Shown here in pieces: positions 62,571 through 64,000 of a DNA stretch of 64,000 nt; position 1 is the stretch's first letter, and every line of letters starts with the position of its first letter. Origin of the DNA: Pedobacter cryophilus. GTDB lineage: Bacteria > Bacteroidota > Bacteroidia > Sphingobacteriales > Sphingobacteriaceae. The DNA is taken from assembly GCF_005116455.1 (NCBI RefSeq), contig NZ_SWBP01000008.1:48895-112894 (forward strand), in the 5' to 3' direction. A program made the position numbers and the translations under genes. The notes under the pieces were generated by a model that saw only the letters and a list, made by a program, of their open reading frames with translations, did no database searches and had not been told where the DNA came from.

Positions 62571-63298
62571 AGTCTCAAATAAGTTTAATTAAATCTCTTT
62601 ATCAAAAAAAGTACCGAAAAGAGCATCAGCTTTTTTTAGTAGAAGGATTTAAGGCAATATCAGAGTTTATAAACTCTAATTATGTTATTCATTCTGTTTA
62701 TTGCGTTAAAGATATGATTTCAAATTTGCCGAAATCAATTCATAAGCAAAAAGTTTTTGAAGTTACTGTAAATGAATTAGAAAAAATAAGCACTTTACAA
62801 ACCCCTCAAGGAATTTTAGCTATTTTAGAAATCCCTCATTTTCAGATTACTAAGCACAAAGATATTATTATTGTTTTAGACGGAGTGCAAGATCCAGGAA
62901 ACTTAGGAACTATTATTAGAACTGCAGATTGGTTTGGCTTTAGAGAAATAATTTGTTCTGAAAACACTGTTGATGTTTACAACCCTAAAGTTATACAAGC
63001 TACCATGGGTTCTTTAGCTCGGGTAAATATCAGCTATCAACCTTTAATAGCTGTTCTAAAAAACAGTACGCTTCCTAAATATGGAACACTTTTAAATGGA
63101 GAAAATGTTTTTAATATTAATTGGCCTAAAGAAGGGTTCTTAATTTTTGGAAGTGAGGGTAAAGGAATTTCTTCAGATATTCTTGATTTAATTACTCATC
63201 CGGTCACTATTCCTGGCTCTGGACAAACAGAATCCTTAAATGTGGGAATTTCTGCGGCTATCTGTTGTGCCGAAATTAAAAGAAATACACTTAAATAA
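62561..63298 (+). CDS. TrmH/SpoU-family RNA methyltransferase
   Basis: A 245-residue SPOUT-fold 2'-O-methyltransferase for rRNA or tRNA. It starts with the RNA-binding LSKSQISLIKSLYQKKYRKE and carries the SAM-knot motifs DGVQDPGNLGTIIRTADWFG, FGSEGKGIS and IPGSGQTESLNVGISAAI. It is close to TrmH/RlmB-type methylases; the target nucleotide is unknown. Its ATG lies 7 bp from the divergent tamL start codon, so the promoter must lie inside tamL (TATAATTG at 62535-62542 is one candidate). Confidence 0.9.
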   Translation: MLSKSQISLIKSLYQKKYRKEHQLFLVEGFKAISEFINSNYVIHSVYCVKDMISNLPKSIHKQKVFEVTVNELEKISTLQTPQGILAILEIPHFQITKHKDIIIVLDGVQDPGNLGTIIRTADWFGFREIICSENTVDVYNPKVIQATMGSLARVNISYQPLIAVLKNSTLPKYGTLLNGENVFNINWPKEGFLIFGSEGKGISSDILDLITHPVTIPGSGQTESLNVGISAAICCAEIKRNTLK

Positions 63299-63328
63299 TT
63301 GCCTGATATTAAAATTTTACTATTTTTG
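63299..63328 (+). promoter_or_regulatory. tRNA-Cys promoter
   Basis: TTG at 63299-63301 and TATTTTTG at 63321-63328 fit the Bacteroidota promoter with a 19-bp spacer, 17 bp before the tRNA. Confidence 0.6.
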
Positions 63329-63344
63329 CGTTCCTTAAAACAAG

Positions 63345-63415
63345 GGTCGAGTGGCCGAGTGGCTAGGCAGAGGTCTGCAAAACCTTCTACAGCGGTTCGA
63401 ATCCGCTCTCGACCT
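63345..63415 (+). tRNA. tRNA-Cys (anticodon GCA)
   Basis: A 71-nt cloverleaf: acceptor GGTCGAG/CTCGACC, anticodon loop CTGCAAA (GCA) on stem GAGGT/ACCTT, T arm AGCGG/CCGCT with TTCGAAT, discriminator U at 63415, as expected for cysteine tRNAs. Confidence 0.95.
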
Positions 63416-63444
63416 CGTTTAAAAATTTAAAAAAAGAAAAAGTC

Positions 63445-63615
63445 ATGGCAGTAACTCGTTTAAAAAGAAAAGACAGAAGAAATAAAACAGTTTCACGCTT
63501 GGAAGTACAATTTCTTAAGAATGCTACTAACATTGAAAATGGAAGTCGTTCTCAAGAACCTAAACATAGCCAAGTGGTAAAAAATAATGCTGTATTAGCA
63601 TCATTTAGCAAATAA
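63445..63615 (+). CDS. Small basic protein (56 aa), unknown
   Basis: A 56-residue protein, strongly basic at the N-terminus (MAVTRLKRKDRRNKTVSRLE), then a mixed polar tail. It begins 30 bp after tRNA-Cys and ends 20 bp before a strong terminator, so it is probably co-transcribed with the tRNA. No signal peptide or motif. It could bind nucleic acid, but only its charge suggests this. Too short for common ORF filters. Confidence 0.7.
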   Translation: MAVTRLKRKDRRNKTVSRLEVQFLKNATNIENGSRSQEPKHSQVVKNNAVLASFSK

Positions 63616-63634
63616 TTTTATTCTTTAAATTATT

Positions 63635-63674
63635 AAAATCCTGTTTATCAAATGATAAACAGGATTTTTTTTGC
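63635..63674 (+). terminator. Terminator after tRNA-Cys and the 56-aa gene
   Basis: Stem AAAATCCTGTTTAT/ATAAACAGGATTTT with a 6-nt loop, followed by a run of T. Confidence 0.9.
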
Positions 63675-63689
63675 TCATTATTTCTGTTT

Positions 63690-64000
63690 TTATAAAAATA
63701 ACGGATCAAGCGTAAAAGTTGGGGAGGAATATTTTTTAATTATTTTTGTAGAAAGACAATATTTTGGACTCTACATTACTATCAATAATACTTCCTGAGG
63801 GGCTTAGCGACTACTTTGAACTGGATAAAGTAGAGACGATAACAGATTCTTATTATATCTATCTGAAAGAAAAGAATATTGCACCAATAGAGTTTAGTGG
63901 TCAAAAACTGAGATCAAAAGGTTTTTTCGATGAGATTTCGGTGAGAGACTTTCCTTTACGTGGCAAGCCATGCTTTTTAAAGCTTAAAAGGCGTAGATGG
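63690..64000 (+). mobile_element. Left end of an ISAon1-type insertion sequence (cut by window edge)
   Basis: The transposase fragment at 63764 onward fits the ISAon1 group. The left boundary is approximate: it must lie between the terminator at 63674 and the start of the coding frame. I do not see a clear terminal inverted repeat, because the other end is outside the window. A -7-like TATTTTTG lies at 63741-63748. Confidence 0.6.
63764..64000 (+). CDS. ISAon1-family transposase, N-region protein (partial)
   Basis: The 79 visible residues (from TTG 63764) read SIILPEGLSDYFELDKVE, then YYIYLKEKNIAPIEFSGQKLR, KGFFDEISVRDFPLRGKP and KLKRRRW. This is the small N-region protein of ISAon1-type elements, which precedes a separate DDE transposase ORF. 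The frame is open to the right edge. A TAG lies in frame just upstream, so the start is near here, and ATT 63761 is another candidate. Confidence 0.85.
   Translation, partial: MDSTLLSIILPEGLSDYFELDKVETITDSYYIYLKEKNIAPIEFSGQKLRSKGFFDEISVRDFPLRGKPCFLKLKRRRW

Overview
The window looks like chromosome of a member of the Bacteroidota, most likely Sphingobacteriaceae (Pedobacter-like). The evidence is low-GC DNA, many promoters with the Bacteroidota -7 box TAnnTTTG, few Shine-Dalgarno sequences, a fused SecDF, a long NusB, TamL, DUF1573, DUF3276, DUF5522 and BLUF proteins, and an ISAon1-type transposase fragment at the right edge. This assignment rests on recognised protein families; no database search was run.

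Layout. 1-818 is the end of a membrane glycosyltransferase. 1.4-2.8 kb holds a CBS-domain cystathionine beta-synthase. 3.2-5.5 kb is a compact restriction-modification operon (regulator, methyltransferase, endonuclease) behind a promoter with two operator-like dyads. 5.5-13.9 kb is a run of small, mostly independent genes: alpha/beta hydrolase, KOW protein, DUF1835, DoxX, TIGR04325 methyltransferase, YciI-like protein, a BLUF photoreceptor, NlpC/P60, PepSY and aldo/keto reductase. 14-19.7 kb has a large exported plug-domain protein, a HEPN/MNT toxin-antitoxin pair and a three-gene surface operon. 19.7-28.5 kb carries housekeeping genes (ispE, thyA, folA, secDF, rlmF). 28.6-31.7 kb is a MarR-led redox operon (ferredoxin reductase, [2Fe-2S] ferredoxin, NDH-2). 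31.9-46.3 kb is mostly metabolism and core functions (HMG-CoA lyase-like protein, cysteine desulfurase, glmM, coaE, YbbR-like protein, yajC, nusB, amino-acid dehydrogenase). 46.5-54.2 kb has an ABC exporter, DUF3276, cold-shock protein, YjdM, UbiD-type decarboxylase, ychF and a tRNA-Arg. 54.3-63.3 kb is envelope-related: TPR histidine kinase, beta-barrel, patatin-Omp85, TamL and a TrmH-type methylase. The end has a tRNA-Cys, a 56-aa gene and the IS fragment.

Three points stand out. First, seven diverged copies of one intergenic element share their ends, while the central hairpins differ in sequence but keep pairing. Second, a short C-rich/G-rich repeat sits in frame inside the adjacent genes thyA and folA, adding about 9 residues to ThyA and about 15 to DHFR. 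Third, the restriction-modification operon has a strong and a weak 17-bp dyad 39 bp apart around its promoter. Several short features absent from simple long-ORF scans were found by hand: a DUF5522 gene, the 56-aa gene, the transposase fragment and a frameshifted mini-gene.
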